From NCBI RefSeq assembly GCF_002218025.2, contig NZ_AP018682.1, positions 62,001 through 126,000 on the forward strand: 64,000 nucleotides of DNA, in the 5' to 3' direction. A program made the translations under genes and the position numbers. The DNA comes from Vibrio casei (GTDB lineage: Bacteria > Pseudomonadota > Gammaproteobacteria > Enterobacterales > Vibrionaceae). The notes under the pieces were generated by a model. It did no database searches and was not told where the DNA came from. It was given only the letters and a program-made list of their open reading frames with translations. Below, one piece after another: positions 34,328-43,403 of this stretch (position 1 is the first letter of the stretch; every line of letters starts with the position of its first letter).

Positions 34328-36145
34328 TTAAGCGCGACAACTAGTCTGACAGAGAGGGAATACGATAAACGGTGTGGTTAGGTCATATCCTGCTTTTTCG
34401 ATAGCGGCTTTATCAAATTTGATTAAAGGTTCACCCTCTTTCACTTGTTGGTCTAACACTACCAAGGTTTCAAAAAACTGTCCTTTGAGATTGACAGTAT
34501 CTAATCCGACATGGATAAGTAGCTCAGCTCCGTTACTGCATGTTAAGCCCACTGCGTGTTGACTTTCGATAACTGAAGAAACAATCGCATCACAAGGCGC
34601 ATATACTTGCCCATCTGCAGGTTGAAAGGCGATTCCATCACCTAACAGCCTCTCAGAAAAACTAAGGTCATTTACACTCTCAAGTGAGACAATGACACCA
34701 TTGATAGGACTATTTAGTTTAAGTTCTTTCGCCGTTTTTGTTGACTCCGAAGTTTGAGTTAGGGAGCTAGAACTTTCTTCTTGAGGGTCATTAAAGCCAA
34801 CGATGTAAACCAAGATAAATGTGACAACAATTGTGGTAGCCACGCCAATCACTTCTCCAATGAAAGAGCTGCTATTTTCTACACTAATCGCATTCATAAT
34901 AGTTAGCAGACTAGGCAAACCAGCATAAGCATAGTAATAGCTGCCAAAGAGACTCGCGACTACGGCCCCCAATGCACCGCCAATACATCCGCAAACAAAT
35001 GGTTTTTTCAGTCGTAATGTAACTCCATAAAGTGTGGGTTCTGTTATACCAAATATTGCAGTAACACCGGCTGAAAATGATGTTGTCTTAAATAATGTAT
35101 TTCTAGATTTAAAACCCACCGCAAAAGCTGCGGCCATCTGAGCAACTACAGCCATGGTTTGGAAAGCTTGAAATGAGTCTCGGCCATACAAATCAAAGTT
35201 AGCTAAAATAACTGGTGTGATCCCCCAATGCACTCCGAAGATAACGATCACTTGCCATATACCGCCGATGAATGCCGCCGCGACAGCAGGTGATGCCTCA
35301 AACAACCAGTTATAACCATTTGCTATGCCTACAGCAGCAGCACTACTGATAGGGCCAATTAAGATAAGAGTTATTGGCACCATAATGACCATACAAACAA
35401 GTGGTGTGAATAACTCACTCACTACCTCAGGAATGACTCGCTTAGCATATTTTTCTACATAAGAAAGCCCCCATATCATAAATATAGGAGGAAGCACGGA
35501 TGAGGTATATACGGTCTGAGCTAAAGAGAAGCCGAGAAAAGTAATGACCTCTCCATTAGCAATTTGAGCTGCCATTGTTGCCCAATCAGGATTAATCAGA
35601 GTACAGCTACATAACACGGCAATAAAAGGAGAGCATTTAAAGTGCTTGGAAGCTGTAACCGCAATAAATACTGGTAAGAATGCAAATGGTGTCCAAGACA
35701 TAAAGTTCAAAACAGCAAAAGTACCTGACGTAGTAATTTCTGGAGAAAAATACTTCGCAATAATAAGGATCCCTTGTAATATTCCAGCAGACGCTAAGAT
35801 AAATACAATCGGAGCAAAAATGGCTGACATAGAGCCAATAATGGCATCTACAACTCTTACTTTGTGACCATTATCTTGTAAGATATGTTGATCGACTAAC
35901 CCTGACAGAGCCTCATACACTTCAGCAACATGAGTACCAATAACAATTTGAAATTGCCCACCACTTTGGACAACAGTAATGACCCCTGGAAACTGTTTTA
36001 TCGTTGATTCAGCGTCTATTGGCACAGTCTTTAGCACTAATCGTAAACGCGTTGCACACCTAGTAAAGCTGACGATATTTTCTTCATTTCCCACTTCAAC
36101 CAATATATCTCGAGCGAGTTGTTGATAGTCTCGAATCTTTGCCAT
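34328..36145 (-). CDS. bglF: Beta-glucoside PTS permease EIIBCA, C-terminus replaced by IS
   Basis: This inner-membrane PTS transporter imports and phosphorylates beta-glucosides. EIIB phospho-Cys30 is in FTRCATRLRL. The EIIC domain spans about residues 100-460 with some ten membrane segments, and EIIA carries the phospho-His motif LLIHVGLDTV near residue 545. The IS3-beta insertion cuts the frame after TTPFIVF, and the last nine residues come from the IS. The native tail of about 28 residues lies at 32629-32715. All phosphorylation sites survive, so activity is possible. The presence of EIIA makes it BglF-like rather than AscF-like. Confidence 0.88.
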   Translation of the reverse strand: MAKIRDYQQLARDILVEVGNEENIVSFTRCATRLRLVLKTVPIDAESTIKQFPGVITVVQSGGQFQIVIGTHVAEVYEALSGLVDQHILQDNGHKVRVVDAIIGSMSAIFAPIVFILASAGILQGILIIAKYFSPEITTSGTFAVLNFMSWTPFAFLPVFIAVTASKHFKCSPFIAVLCSCTLINPDWATMAAQIANGEVITFLGFSLAQTVYTSSVLPPIFMIWGLSYVEKYAKRVIPEVVSELFTPLVCMVIMVPITLILIGPISSAAAVGIANGYNWLFEASPAVAAAFIGGIWQVIVIFGVHWGITPVILANFDLYGRDSFQAFQTMAVVAQMAAAFAVGFKSRNTLFKTTSFSAGVTAIFGITEPTLYGVTLRLKKPFVCGCIGGALGAVVASLFGSYYYAYAGLPSLLTIMNAISVENSSSFIGEVIGVATTIVVTFILVYIVGFNDPQEESSSSLTQTSESTKTAKELKLNSPINGVIVSLESVNDLSFSERLLGDGIAFQPADGQVYAPCDAIVSSVIESQHAVGLTCSNGAELLIHVGLDTVNLKGQFFETLVVLDQQVKEGEPLIKFDKAAIEKAGYDLTTPFIVFPLCQTSCRA

Positions 36146-36183
36146 GTAATATTCCTTATTATTTTTAAGCTATGCAACCCCTT

Positions 36184-36197
36184 TGAGACCGGTTTCA
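36184..36197. promoter_or_regulatory. LacI-type operator (AscG-like), proximal
   Basis: TGAGACCGGTTTCA is a near-perfect palindrome around CCGG, matching the TGAAACCGGTTTCA form bound by AscG. It lies 39 bp upstream of the bglF start. Confidence 0.75.
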
Positions 36198-36220
36198 ATT
36201 TAGTGTCAACACCTCATTGC

Positions 36221-36234
36221 TGCAACCGGTTTCA
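36221..36234. promoter_or_regulatory. LacI-type operator (AscG-like), distal
   Basis: TGCAACCGGTTTCA is a second copy of the palindrome, 37 bp from the first. Paired sites suit tetramer or cooperative binding over the bglF promoter. Confidence 0.7.
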
Positions 36235-36355
36235 GTCTAAACTGTGCATTACTTATCAGTTTCCTTTTAACTTAAATTAATAAATGCTGTTTAGATGGCA
36301 TCATGACTAATGACCGAAAGTATGTAAATTCGGTCATTTTATATATAGATGGAGG

Positions 36356-36560
36356 GTTTCACGAGGTAAGTTTTTTGGTAGCGCTTGTCGTTTACCACGT
36401 TTTTTTGTGGCCGTTTTTGTGGTAGTGACAATATCATCTTCCACCTTAGCGGCTTCACACTCTACCTCATTAAAGAGGTAGAGTGTGCTTCACCATAAGG
36501 CCTCAATGATTCTGAATGTTTCGCGAACTGGCGGTCAAGCGCCAGCTTAAATTGTTCATT
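36356..36560 (-). pseudogene. Diverged IS66 tnpC N-terminal remnant
   Basis: This segment aligns in order with the N-terminal coding part of IS66-beta tnpC (about 55217-55420): the basic KRGKR-like stretch, a poly-acidic segment and a CEAA-like segment recur with many differences. It has no open frame and represents an older, third IS66 type. Confidence 0.65.
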
Positions 36561-36852
36561 CAATGAACGAAGTATCATTGACCTTAAAACGCTTTAAAAA
36601 AATCTACTAGCGTTCATTTGGACATTTATTGGTTAGTGCAAAAGGCCTACTAAAGCTCGATAGTGTCAATTGATTTGAATTAATACTTTTTAAAAGTGAA
36701 TAAAAGTGCCAAACGCGTGTTATTGGATAGTTGGTCGCATTAGTCGATGCAGATCCTGAACAAAACGCTTATGTACAGCAGAACTTAATTCAACATTAAT
36801 CAGGGCGCGAGCTTACTTTGATGGATTTATAACCCAAAGAAGACTCGGGCCC

Positions 36853-37071
36853 GATAATCAGCAAGGCAACATTATCGTGACCAGTAACTTGCCTTTCTCT
36901 CAATTGTCAAGTGCGTTCACTGACGATGCAACGTTGACGGCGGCACTACTCAATAGTTTTTTTCATCACTCACTCATCATACAGATCAGCGGCGAAAGCT
37001 ATCGATTACGCGGTAATAAGGCGGCTGGAACCATACCAGCAGTTCTGGGAAGGTCTGAAAGCAAAAATTAA
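36853..37071 (+). pseudogene. istB: IS21 helper ATPase IstB, C-terminal remnant
   Basis: The frame reads DNQQGNIIVTSNLPFSQLSS, then LTAALLNSFFHHS and ISGESYRLR, the C-terminal signature of IstB. Walker A and B motifs are absent, so only the last quarter is left. Confidence 0.8.
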
Positions 37072-37134
37072 TTACGGGGGGCAATTTTACTTCGGCGATA
37101 ACGCTGATAAGTGGGTCAGTTTTAAACTGACGTT

Positions 37135-37478
37135 GACACTGTGTAGCAAACCACGTTTAACATCGACTCCAATATGTGCTTTTAACCCAAAGAACCATTG
37201 ATTTCCTTTCTGGGTTGATGCATTTCTAGATCACGTGATTTTGCTTTATTTTTGGTCGAGCTAGCGGCTTCAATAATAGTTGCGTCAACGATGGTACCTT
37301 CTTTGAAGTAGATGCCTAGATCTGAAAGCCATTTGTGCACTTCTTTAAATAGTTTGCGTCCAAGCTTATGCTTTTCCAATAATTCACTGGCTAGAGTTTT
37401 CAACGCCGTATCTACTATACGCAAATAACCGCGAGATGCTTGGTTTGGCGAGAATGACTTGGCTCTCAGACGCGGCAA
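37135..37478 (-). pseudogene. IS5-family transposase remnant
   Basis: The frame contains LEKHKLGRKLFKEVHKWLSD and GTIVDATIIEAASSTKNKAK, typical of IS5 transposases. A frameshift near 37200 follows, after which [16 protein letters not shown] continues in another frame. Both ends are missing. Confidence 0.8.
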
Positions 37479-37700
37479 CGATATACAGATCTATTGGTTC
37501 TAAATCAAAAAGCGTTAACAAAGGCGGTGAGTCAAGACAACTCGCGCTTCGGGAGCGCGTCACTGACACAATTTCTGCGTCAAATAACTTGAAAAGAGCT
37601 TACTATTCCGCTGCATTATTTCCTTGAACTAGTATCAGTGACAACGTTCTGAAATCTGCATCTTGAAGTCATTTGGGTATATCGTGTTCATTTCTTTAGT

Positions 37701-38606
37701 TTAAAGGATAGGCGTTTTATTTGTTTGGATCGCTTTTTCTTGTTTACATAGCTCGATCCAAGCTGTCGCTGTTTTTGGGATATACCGCTCTGAATGCCAA
37801 ATGAGGCCTAGCCGCCAGTCCATTGAGGTTGAAATGGTTTTTACTAAAACTTCCGTGTCGAGGATTCGATGGCATAGTGGCTGTGGAAGAAAGGTAATGC
37901 CACTGCCATTTTTGACTAGTGCAACTAAAAAGTCCCATTGGCTACTTCGTGCTGAAATCTGAGGTGTATATCCAGCTTGGTGGCAACGCTGAAGGATATA
38001 TTCGCTGAGAGTGAAGTCTTTAGTATACATATAGAAGGGTTCATCTCTTATATCATGCCAAGAAACCAAGTTGTTGTTCTGCCACTTACCATTATTTGGT
38101 ACAATAGCCTGTATTTGGTACCTATCCAAAGGTAGAAATGTAATTGCATGATCGGTATGCGTCGGTAACATAGTGATCGCAACATCCATTTCGCCATTTA
38201 TTAAAGCTTGCTCTATCTTTCTTCCCCCATACTCTAAGATGGTTAATTCTACTTTAGGGTACAGTTGTTTATAGCGACGTATTATTCCCGCATAGAGATG
38301 TCCAACCATAGGTGGGATCCCCAAGCGAAGATGACCCCTCTCTAGATGATTCAAGTCATCCAGCTCCGCATTAAGCTGTTCCATCGTATCAATTACTTGT
38401 AATGCTCTTGCGTAAACGATTTCCCCTGCATCGGTTAACCAAAACCTTCTTCCATCCCGCTGAATAAGTGGCTGGTTTAACGATTGTTCTAAGTTTCTAA
38501 TCATCTTACTGATGGTTGGTTGAGTAACAAATAGAGCTTCTGAAGCACGCGTGAAGCTTTGATGTTGAATCAATGTTACAAAGTAACGTAAAGCTTTTAT
38601 ATCCAT
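37701..38606 (-). CDS. LysR-family regulator, CidR-like
   Basis: This is a 301-residue LysR regulator. The winged HTH is at residues 1-60 (HQSFTRASEALFVTQPTISK) with a substrate-binding domain after it. It is divergent from a cidA-cidB pair with a 136-bp gap, the arrangement of cidR with cidAB, where CidR responds to acetate or overflow metabolism. Assignment as CidR rests on this context. No lesion is seen. Confidence 0.85.
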   Translation of the reverse strand: MDIKALRYFVTLIQHQSFTRASEALFVTQPTISKMIRNLEQSLNQPLIQRDGRRFWLTDAGEIVYARALQVIDTMEQLNAELDDLNHLERGHLRLGIPPMVGHLYAGIIRRYKQLYPKVELTILEYGGRKIEQALINGEMDVAITMLPTHTDHAITFLPLDRYQIQAIVPNNGKWQNNNLVSWHDIRDEPFYMYTKDFTLSEYILQRCHQAGYTPQISARSSQWDFLVALVKNGSGITFLPQPLCHRILDTEVLVKTISTSMDWRLGLIWHSERYIPKTATAWIELCKQEKAIQTNKTPIL

Positions 38607-38742
38607 TTGGGAACCTCAAAACTACTAACTACAACTCTATCATGCCATATTGGCATAGTTTTAATAATTATAATTCATTTTATGAAGGTAATTGTTGTCT
38701 CTATAATGTGATGACGTTCAAAGATATGATGCGAGGTGGGTC

Positions 38743-39162
38743 ATGGTAAGGTGCTTTTTTACTGTTTTACAGATAGTTATTTTGTCACTGATATGGCTGG
38801 CAGGAGATTATTTAGTCAGACAGTTTCATTTACCCATACCTGCTAATGTAACGGGGATGTTATTGCTTTTGCTGCTTTTGTTGGCTCGAGTTGTCAATGT
38901 TAATTGGTTACGCGATGGGGCAACTTGGCTGCTGGCGGAAATGTTACTTTTTTTTGTACCTGCTGTGGTGGCCGTTGTGAATTACCAATCTTTAGTGGTA
39001 CATCAGGGGCTGAAAATTTTTGCGGTGTTGCTGAGTAGTACCATTATTGTTATCGCAGCTACGGCGTTAGTCATTGACCGAGTTTATCGATTTGAGCTAA
39101 AGCTTGCGCGCCGCAAACGAAGTTGTAATCAGATCCTTTTAGCAAAAGATATGGAGTCTTAA
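38743..39162 (+). CDS. cidA: Holin-like protein CidA/LrgA family
   Basis: This inner-membrane protein has 139 residues and about four hydrophobic segments. The family motif is LPIPANVTGMLLLLLLLL, then the AEMLLFFVPAVVAVVNY segment. It works with CidB in control of murein hydrolase activity or small-metabolite export. Its stop directly abuts the cidB start. A divergent CidR-like gene probably controls it. Confidence 0.88.
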   Translation: MVRCFFTVLQIVILSLIWLAGDYLVRQFHLPIPANVTGMLLLLLLLLARVVNVNWLRDGATWLLAEMLLFFVPAVVAVVNYQSLVVHQGLKIFAVLLSSTIIVIAATALVIDRVYRFELKLARRKRSCNQILLAKDMES

Positions 39163-39861
39163 ATGGAGGTATGGGGGCAATACGGAGTCGGTCTTTTTTG
39201 TTTGGTTATGACACTGATATTTTATTATTTCAGCAAGTATTTTTACCGACGCAAGCAAAATATTTTGTTGATGCCATTATTTCTCGCTCCGGTTTTATTA
39301 ATCATTATGGTGGTAGCGTTCAAAATTCCTTACAACTCATACATGGAAGATTCTCATTGGCTGATGTGGATGCTAGGCCCGGCAACGGTGGCATTTTCTA
39401 TACCGGTGTATGATAACCGTGATCTGATCCGACGACACTGGTTATCTATGGTGGTTGGCGTATCCACCTCAGTCATCGTGGCTGTCACAAGTACAGTGAT
39501 GCTAGCTCGGTTATTTGATTTATCTGAAATGCTTCAACGAAGTTTAGCTATGCGTTCAATAACAACCCCTTTTGCTGTTGAAGCATCCAAATTAATTGGA
39601 GGGCAAATCGACTTAACCGCATTATTCGTGGTAATTACTGGAGTCATAGGTATGGTAGTGGGAGAGTCTATATTGACGGTATTGTCTATTCGCTCTCGAC
39701 TGGGTAAAGGAGTGAGTTTGGGAGCATCAGCCCATGGAGCTGGCACTGCGAAAGCATTTCAGTTTGGTAACACTGAGGGAGTCATTGCTAGCATAGCAAT
39801 GATGATAGCAGGAATGGTGACAGTATTGGTTGCCCCATTAGTTGGCCATATTTTTTGGTAG
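39163..39861 (+). CDS. cidB: CidB/LrgB-family membrane protein
   Basis: The protein has 232 residues and about seven membrane segments, with the family motif SLGASAHGAGTAKAFQFG near the C-terminus and SITTPFAVEASKLIGG in the middle. It is the partner of the upstream cidA-type protein; the genes are adjacent with no gap. Confidence 0.9.
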   Translation: MEVWGQYGVGLFCLVMTLIFYYFSKYFYRRKQNILLMPLFLAPVLLIIMVVAFKIPYNSYMEDSHWLMWMLGPATVAFSIPVYDNRDLIRRHWLSMVVGVSTSVIVAVTSTVMLARLFDLSEMLQRSLAMRSITTPFAVEASKLIGGQIDLTALFVVITGVIGMVVGESILTVLSIRSRLGKGVSLGASAHGAGTAKAFQFGNTEGVIASIAMMIAGMVTVLVAPLVGHIFW

Positions 39862-40012
39862 GTTTGGTTAGCACTATTGAACCTACAAATTCAGAACTTA
39901 AAAGTTGTGACAACATTTTGTTTCTTGATTGAGCTATTTTATCGGTCAACCCTCTCAACAGTGTGAGTACGCTATTTGAATCCACTAAACATTACTCGCA
40001 TCAATACAGCCG
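39862..40012. other. Non-coding stretch after cidB
   Basis: No gene, repeat or clear terminator is visible here. Confidence 0.4.
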
Positions 40013-40168
40013 TCAGTCGAGAAACCAGTTAGTAGTATTGCCATCATTTATGTAGACTGAGCTATCAAATACAACGCCTTCTTCAGTCGCTCCCAACCTC
40101 TTAATCAGACGAGCAGAAAAATCATCGAAATATCTGGAGATGAAGTTTAGGGTATAAGGCGTTGCCAT
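40013..40168 (-). pseudogene. C-terminal fragment of an unrecognised gene
   Basis: A 51-codon frame (MATPYTLNFISRYFDDFSAR) continues upstream in frame as FFYWWVSGRTLEAYSI before a stop near 40223. The composition looks like real protein. It is either a short gene or the tail of a larger broken one; the family is unknown. Confidence 0.35.
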
Positions 40169-40500
40169 GATGCTATATGCTTCAAGCGTCCGCCCGCTTA
40201 CCCACCAGTAGAAGAAACTGTTTTATGGGAATAAGGCTAGTATAAACGCTCGTTATCAGAAACAGCTATATATCCAGTGGTAATTATTAGGTGAGAAATT
40301 ACAATTTTGAGCTTAGTAACTTGCGCTATGATTAAAGCGCTGAACAAGCTTATACAGCTAGGTATGCCTGAAATTAATTACATTGCTTGTTGGAAGGTTT
40401 TCCCCAAGAGATTGGAAAAATTAAATGAGTAGACTTTCTAGTTTGTTCATTTCTTATGGCTTTGTATAGGTAAGCTTGGATTTCGTGCGGGGCATATTTT

Positions 40501-40729
40501 TTAATGTATCTGATATTTACTTTGTAAATTAATGGGATAACAACAGGAAATAGCCCCCTCAAACTTTAATGGTGTACGTGCAGAATACACCCCATCGATG
40601 GTAGAGATCTTAAGTTGAAAGTCGTTAATACGCTCAGGCTTATCGATATAAAGCGTATTACCTAAAGAAGTCGGCATACCTGTATCCCCACAACTAATTG
40701 GCAGGAGACTTTTACGGTAGGCGGTATAG
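40501..40729 (-). pseudogene. Gene fragment cut by IS3-alpha copy 1
   Basis: An open frame enters from the IS boundary at 40729 and stops at 40501. It reads LLPISCGDTGMPTSLGNTLY and FQLKISTIDGVYSARTPLKF, a beta-rich protein tail. The N-terminal part is missing beyond the IS. The family is unknown. Confidence 0.4.
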
Positions 40730-40791
40730 TGATCCGCACCAGCAGTTTTGGACACCGAGTTAAGTGAGTACAATCACTAACGAGGTGAACC

Positions 40792-41076
40792 ATGACAAGC
40801 AAGAAAAAACGTATTATCCATTCCCCTGAATTTAAAGCAGAAGCCCTGAAGCTAGCAGAGAAAGTGGGAGTAGCTGCGGCAGCGAGACAACTGTCGTTAC
40901 ACGAATCCCAGATCTATGGTTGGCGTAAGTCAGCTAAGAGCGACACCAGCACCAGTCAGCGGGAAAAAGATCTAGCCGCTGAAGTTGCCAAACTCAAACG
41001 ACAATTGGCTGAGCAAGCTGAAGAGCTAGATATAGTAAAAAAGGCCGCCACCTACTTCGCGAAAAACCTAAAGTAG
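40792..41076 (+). CDS. IS3-alpha OrfA
   Basis: This is a 94-residue HTH and leucine-zipper protein (ARQLSLHESQIYGWRKSAKS; AKLKRQLAEQAEELDIVKKA). Near its end the heptamer A-AAA-AAG (41037-41043) is placed in frame for -1 frameshifting into the OrfB frame, which would make the OrfAB transposase. Confidence 0.9.
   Translation: MTSKKKRIIHSPEFKAEALKLAEKVGVAAAARQLSLHESQIYGWRKSAKSDTSTSQREKDLAAEVAKLKRQLAEQAEELDIVKKAATYFAKNLK
41037..41043 (+). promoter_or_regulatory. Programmed -1 frameshift heptamer
   Basis: A-AAA-AAG is in the X-XXY-YYZ register relative to OrfA. The OrfB frame is -1 relative to OrfA, as required. It is repeated in copies 2 and 3. Confidence 0.7.
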
Positions 41077-41090
41077 ATTGCTACGAATTT

Positions 41091-41942
41091 ATGCTCGAAC
41101 ACCTGCTTTGCTTCAGAGTTGCCCGCATGGCTAAGGTGTTCGGTGTTTCACGAAGTGGGTTTTATTACTGGATTAAGCATCGCCACAAGGCCATCCAGCG
41201 CGAGGTAACTCGGCAAGAGCTTGATACGAAGGTCAAAGAGGCTTTTGATAATAGCAAAGGTCGTGATGGCTCAAGGCGCATCCAGAAAGAGCTGGCTGAG
41301 AACGGTGATAGCCGTAATGTTAAAACCATTGCCGCCAGTATGAAGCGGCAGGATTTAACGCCGAAAGCGGCACGTAAGTTTAAGTGTACGACGGACAGCA
41401 AACATAAAATGCCAGTTGCTCCGAACCTGCTGGCTCAGGATTTTAAGGCAGAGGCTCCGAATCAAAAGTGGGCGGGAGACATCACCTATGTTGCGACAAG
41501 CGAAGGCTGGCTGTATTTGGCGGTAATCATTGACCTTTATTCCAGGCAAGTAGTCGGTTGGTCTATGGATACCAGAATGACGGCAACTCTGGTTTGCGAT
41601 GCGTTATCAATGGCCTTGTTCCGTCGAGGGTTCCCTGAGCAGGTTATCGTTCATAGTGACCGAGGTAGTCAGTACTGCTCAAAAGATTATCGAGACATCA
41701 TAACTGCTTATAATCTAAAGCAAAGTATGAGTAGGAAAGGAAACTGCTGGGATAATGCTTGTGTTGAGAGCTTCTTCCATTCATTGAAAGTTGAAGCGAT
41801 CCAGTATGAGCCGATCATGACGCGAGACGAGATGCGCCAAACGATCTTTGAATACATAGAGGTTGATTATAATCGGACAAGAAGGCACAGTGCTCTTGGG
41901 TATCTAAGCCCAGTTAACTTTGAAAATCAAAATGTCGCTTAA
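41091..41942 (+). CDS. IS3-alpha OrfB transposase (DDE)
   Basis: This is a 283-residue integrase-core transposase. DDE residues lie in WAGDITYVATSEGWLYL, IVHSDRGSQYCS and NACVESFFHSLK. It has the full C-terminus to VNFENQNVA. It is likely made mainly as an OrfAB fusion. Confidence 0.93.
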   Translation: MLEHLLCFRVARMAKVFGVSRSGFYYWIKHRHKAIQREVTRQELDTKVKEAFDNSKGRDGSRRIQKELAENGDSRNVKTIAASMKRQDLTPKAARKFKCTTDSKHKMPVAPNLLAQDFKAEAPNQKWAGDITYVATSEGWLYLAVIIDLYSRQVVGWSMDTRMTATLVCDALSMALFRRGFPEQVIVHSDRGSQYCSKDYRDIITAYNLKQSMSRKGNCWDNACVESFFHSLKVEAIQYEPIMTRDEMRQTIFEYIEVDYNRTRRHSALGYLSPVNFENQNVA

Positions 41943-42145
41943 TGAAGTGTCCAGTCTGGCTGGAGCAGATCATAGTGCTCAACTAAACCAATCTTATAGG
42001 GGGGAGGCTTGTTCTCTATCTAGGCTAAAGTGGGCTTTGTAGTGGTCAACAAAAATAGTAAAGGTGAGAGCCATTTATCTCAATGTTATATTCTATTCCT
42101 TGAAAACCATTTAAATTTACTAGTTAAATATAAACAATTCGACGT

Positions 42146-42200
42146 TCATATGTTAATAGGAATTAATTAAAGTAAAAACTTTTTACTTGTAAACATATGA
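42146..42200. repeat. Nested inverted repeats upstream of the Cre-like gene
   Basis: The outer dyad TCATATGTT / AACATATGA (42146-42154, 42192-42200) encloses the inner palindrome AAGTAAAAA-C-TTTTTACTT (42170-42188). It lies 49 bp before the recombinase ATG. It could be a regulatory site or part of a recombination site. Confidence 0.5.
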
Positions 42201-42248
42201 TAATGTCTTAGAATTACAGTTCTCAGACTTTATATCTTAGGGAAGACT

Positions 42249-43310
42249 ATGAAAGACCTCATGACACTACCGAGCGATCTTGACTCTATTAGACCTCAGC
42301 AACTAGTCCAGTACCTAAGCTCTAATTCTTCTAAAGCTATCGATCACGAGAAAGTTCAACAGCTGATTTTACATTTCCAAAATCAATTCTACTCTAGGCA
42401 AGGTCAGTATTCTGACTCTACATTAAGGCGCTTAAAGTCAGCCTGGGCTATGTTTGTTACATGGTGCAATGAAAATGGACGTCAATCTCTGCCATCTTCA
42501 CCAGATACTGTAGAAGATTACTTAAAATCCACAAATAAATCGTTACGTGGTAACACTTTAAAAGTTAATCTTTGGGCGATATCTAAGACTCATAAAATTT
42601 CTGGTTGTCCTGACCCAACAAAAGACATTTATGTTGAAGGGCAATTAAAACAAATAATCAGAAATAAAAAGTACTCGGGTGAAAGTCCAAATCAAGCGAC
42701 TGCATTTAACGAGTTTCATTTAAACCAAGTTATTGACCTGTGGGGTACGAGTTCATCACCTATGCAAAAACGAGATTTAATGGTTCTCGGTCTTGCATAT
42801 GAGTCGCTTCTACGTGAATCTGAAATCGTGCGTATCAAATTTAAACATATAAACTGGAGTCAAGATGGTTCGGCTTTAATAACTATTCCATATACAAAAA
42901 CAAACCAACTAGGTTCGGATGAAGTGGTCTATGTATCAAAGCAGGTGACTGGCTTTATACGTAAATATTTAGCAATTAATGATTTAGATAAACAAGATGA
43001 TTCTTTTTTAATTCAAGGATTTACAAAGAGTGGTAATATAAAACAACAACTTTCCCCTAAAGCTGTCACCCCCAAAACCATTGAACGTATTTTTGCAAAA
43101 ACGGCTGTAATTTTAGGCTTAGAAGATATGGGACTTCGTAAATTCACCGGCCATAGTGCAAGAGTTGGTGCAGCTCAAGACTTATTACGAGATGGGTATA
43201 CAACTCTTCAAGTACAACAATCTGGTAGATGGTCGACGGAACGTATGGTTTTACATTATGGGAAAGGAATCCTTGCAGCAGATAGTGCCATGGCTAGAAA
43301 ACGTAGATAG
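42249..43310 (+). CDS. Cre-like tyrosine recombinase
   Basis: This is a 353-residue site-specific recombinase. Catalytic residues are R179 (LLRESEI), K207 (PYTKTNQ), H302 and R305 (GHSARVGAAQDLL), W328 (SGRWST) and the nucleophile Y337 (VLHYGKG). The HSARVGAA box and the helix after it closely resemble phage P1 Cre, including size (Cre 343). Such enzymes resolve plasmid or chromosome dimers or move elements. No integrase-type arm-binding domain or excisionase is seen. The gene stands between IS3-alpha copies. Confidence 0.9.
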   Translation: MKDLMTLPSDLDSIRPQQLVQYLSSNSSKAIDHEKVQQLILHFQNQFYSRQGQYSDSTLRRLKSAWAMFVTWCNENGRQSLPSSPDTVEDYLKSTNKSLRGNTLKVNLWAISKTHKISGCPDPTKDIYVEGQLKQIIRNKKYSGESPNQATAFNEFHLNQVIDLWGTSSSPMQKRDLMVLGLAYESLLRESEIVRIKFKHINWSQDGSALITIPYTKTNQLGSDEVVYVSKQVTGFIRKYLAINDLDKQDDSFLIQGFTKSGNIKQQLSPKAVTPKTIERIFAKTAVILGLEDMGLRKFTGHSARVGAAQDLLRDGYTTLQVQQSGRWSTERMVLHYGKGILAADSAMARKRR

Positions 43311-43403
43311 TTTGTCAATATTCAGCTTGAATAATAAGTTTAGTGATTACTGATACCGAGGAAAACTGTTGCACACGATATCAGAAAAATAGATATATTA
43401 CTG

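Larger units (their letters stand above)
32716..34358 (-). mobile_element. IS3-family element, type beta, copy 1
   Basis: The element is 1643 bp with ends GGTGTTTGTCAAACTAG and, inverted, CCCTCTCTGTCAGACTAG. It is flanked by the 5-bp direct repeat AATAC (32711-32715 and 34359-34363). Its coding frames are the same as in copy 2 at 51055-52697. It sits inside the last codons of the PTS gene, in the same orientation. Confidence 0.95.
40730..41972 (+). mobile_element. IS3-family element, type alpha, copy 1
   Basis: The element is 1243 bp with ends TGATCCGCACCAGCAGTTTT and, inverted, TGATCTGCTCCAGCCAGACT. The flanks show a direct repeat (TAG outside TGATC...GATCA, or ATAGT if the ends are taken as GATC). 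Both frames are intact. Other copies lie at 44938 (truncated) and 59447. Confidence 0.93.

Noticed and set aside
41165..41401. Open frame on the opposite strand inside IS3-alpha, repeated in the other copies
   Set aside because: It is fully antisense to the conserved DDE transposase and has no ribosome site; it is a shadow.
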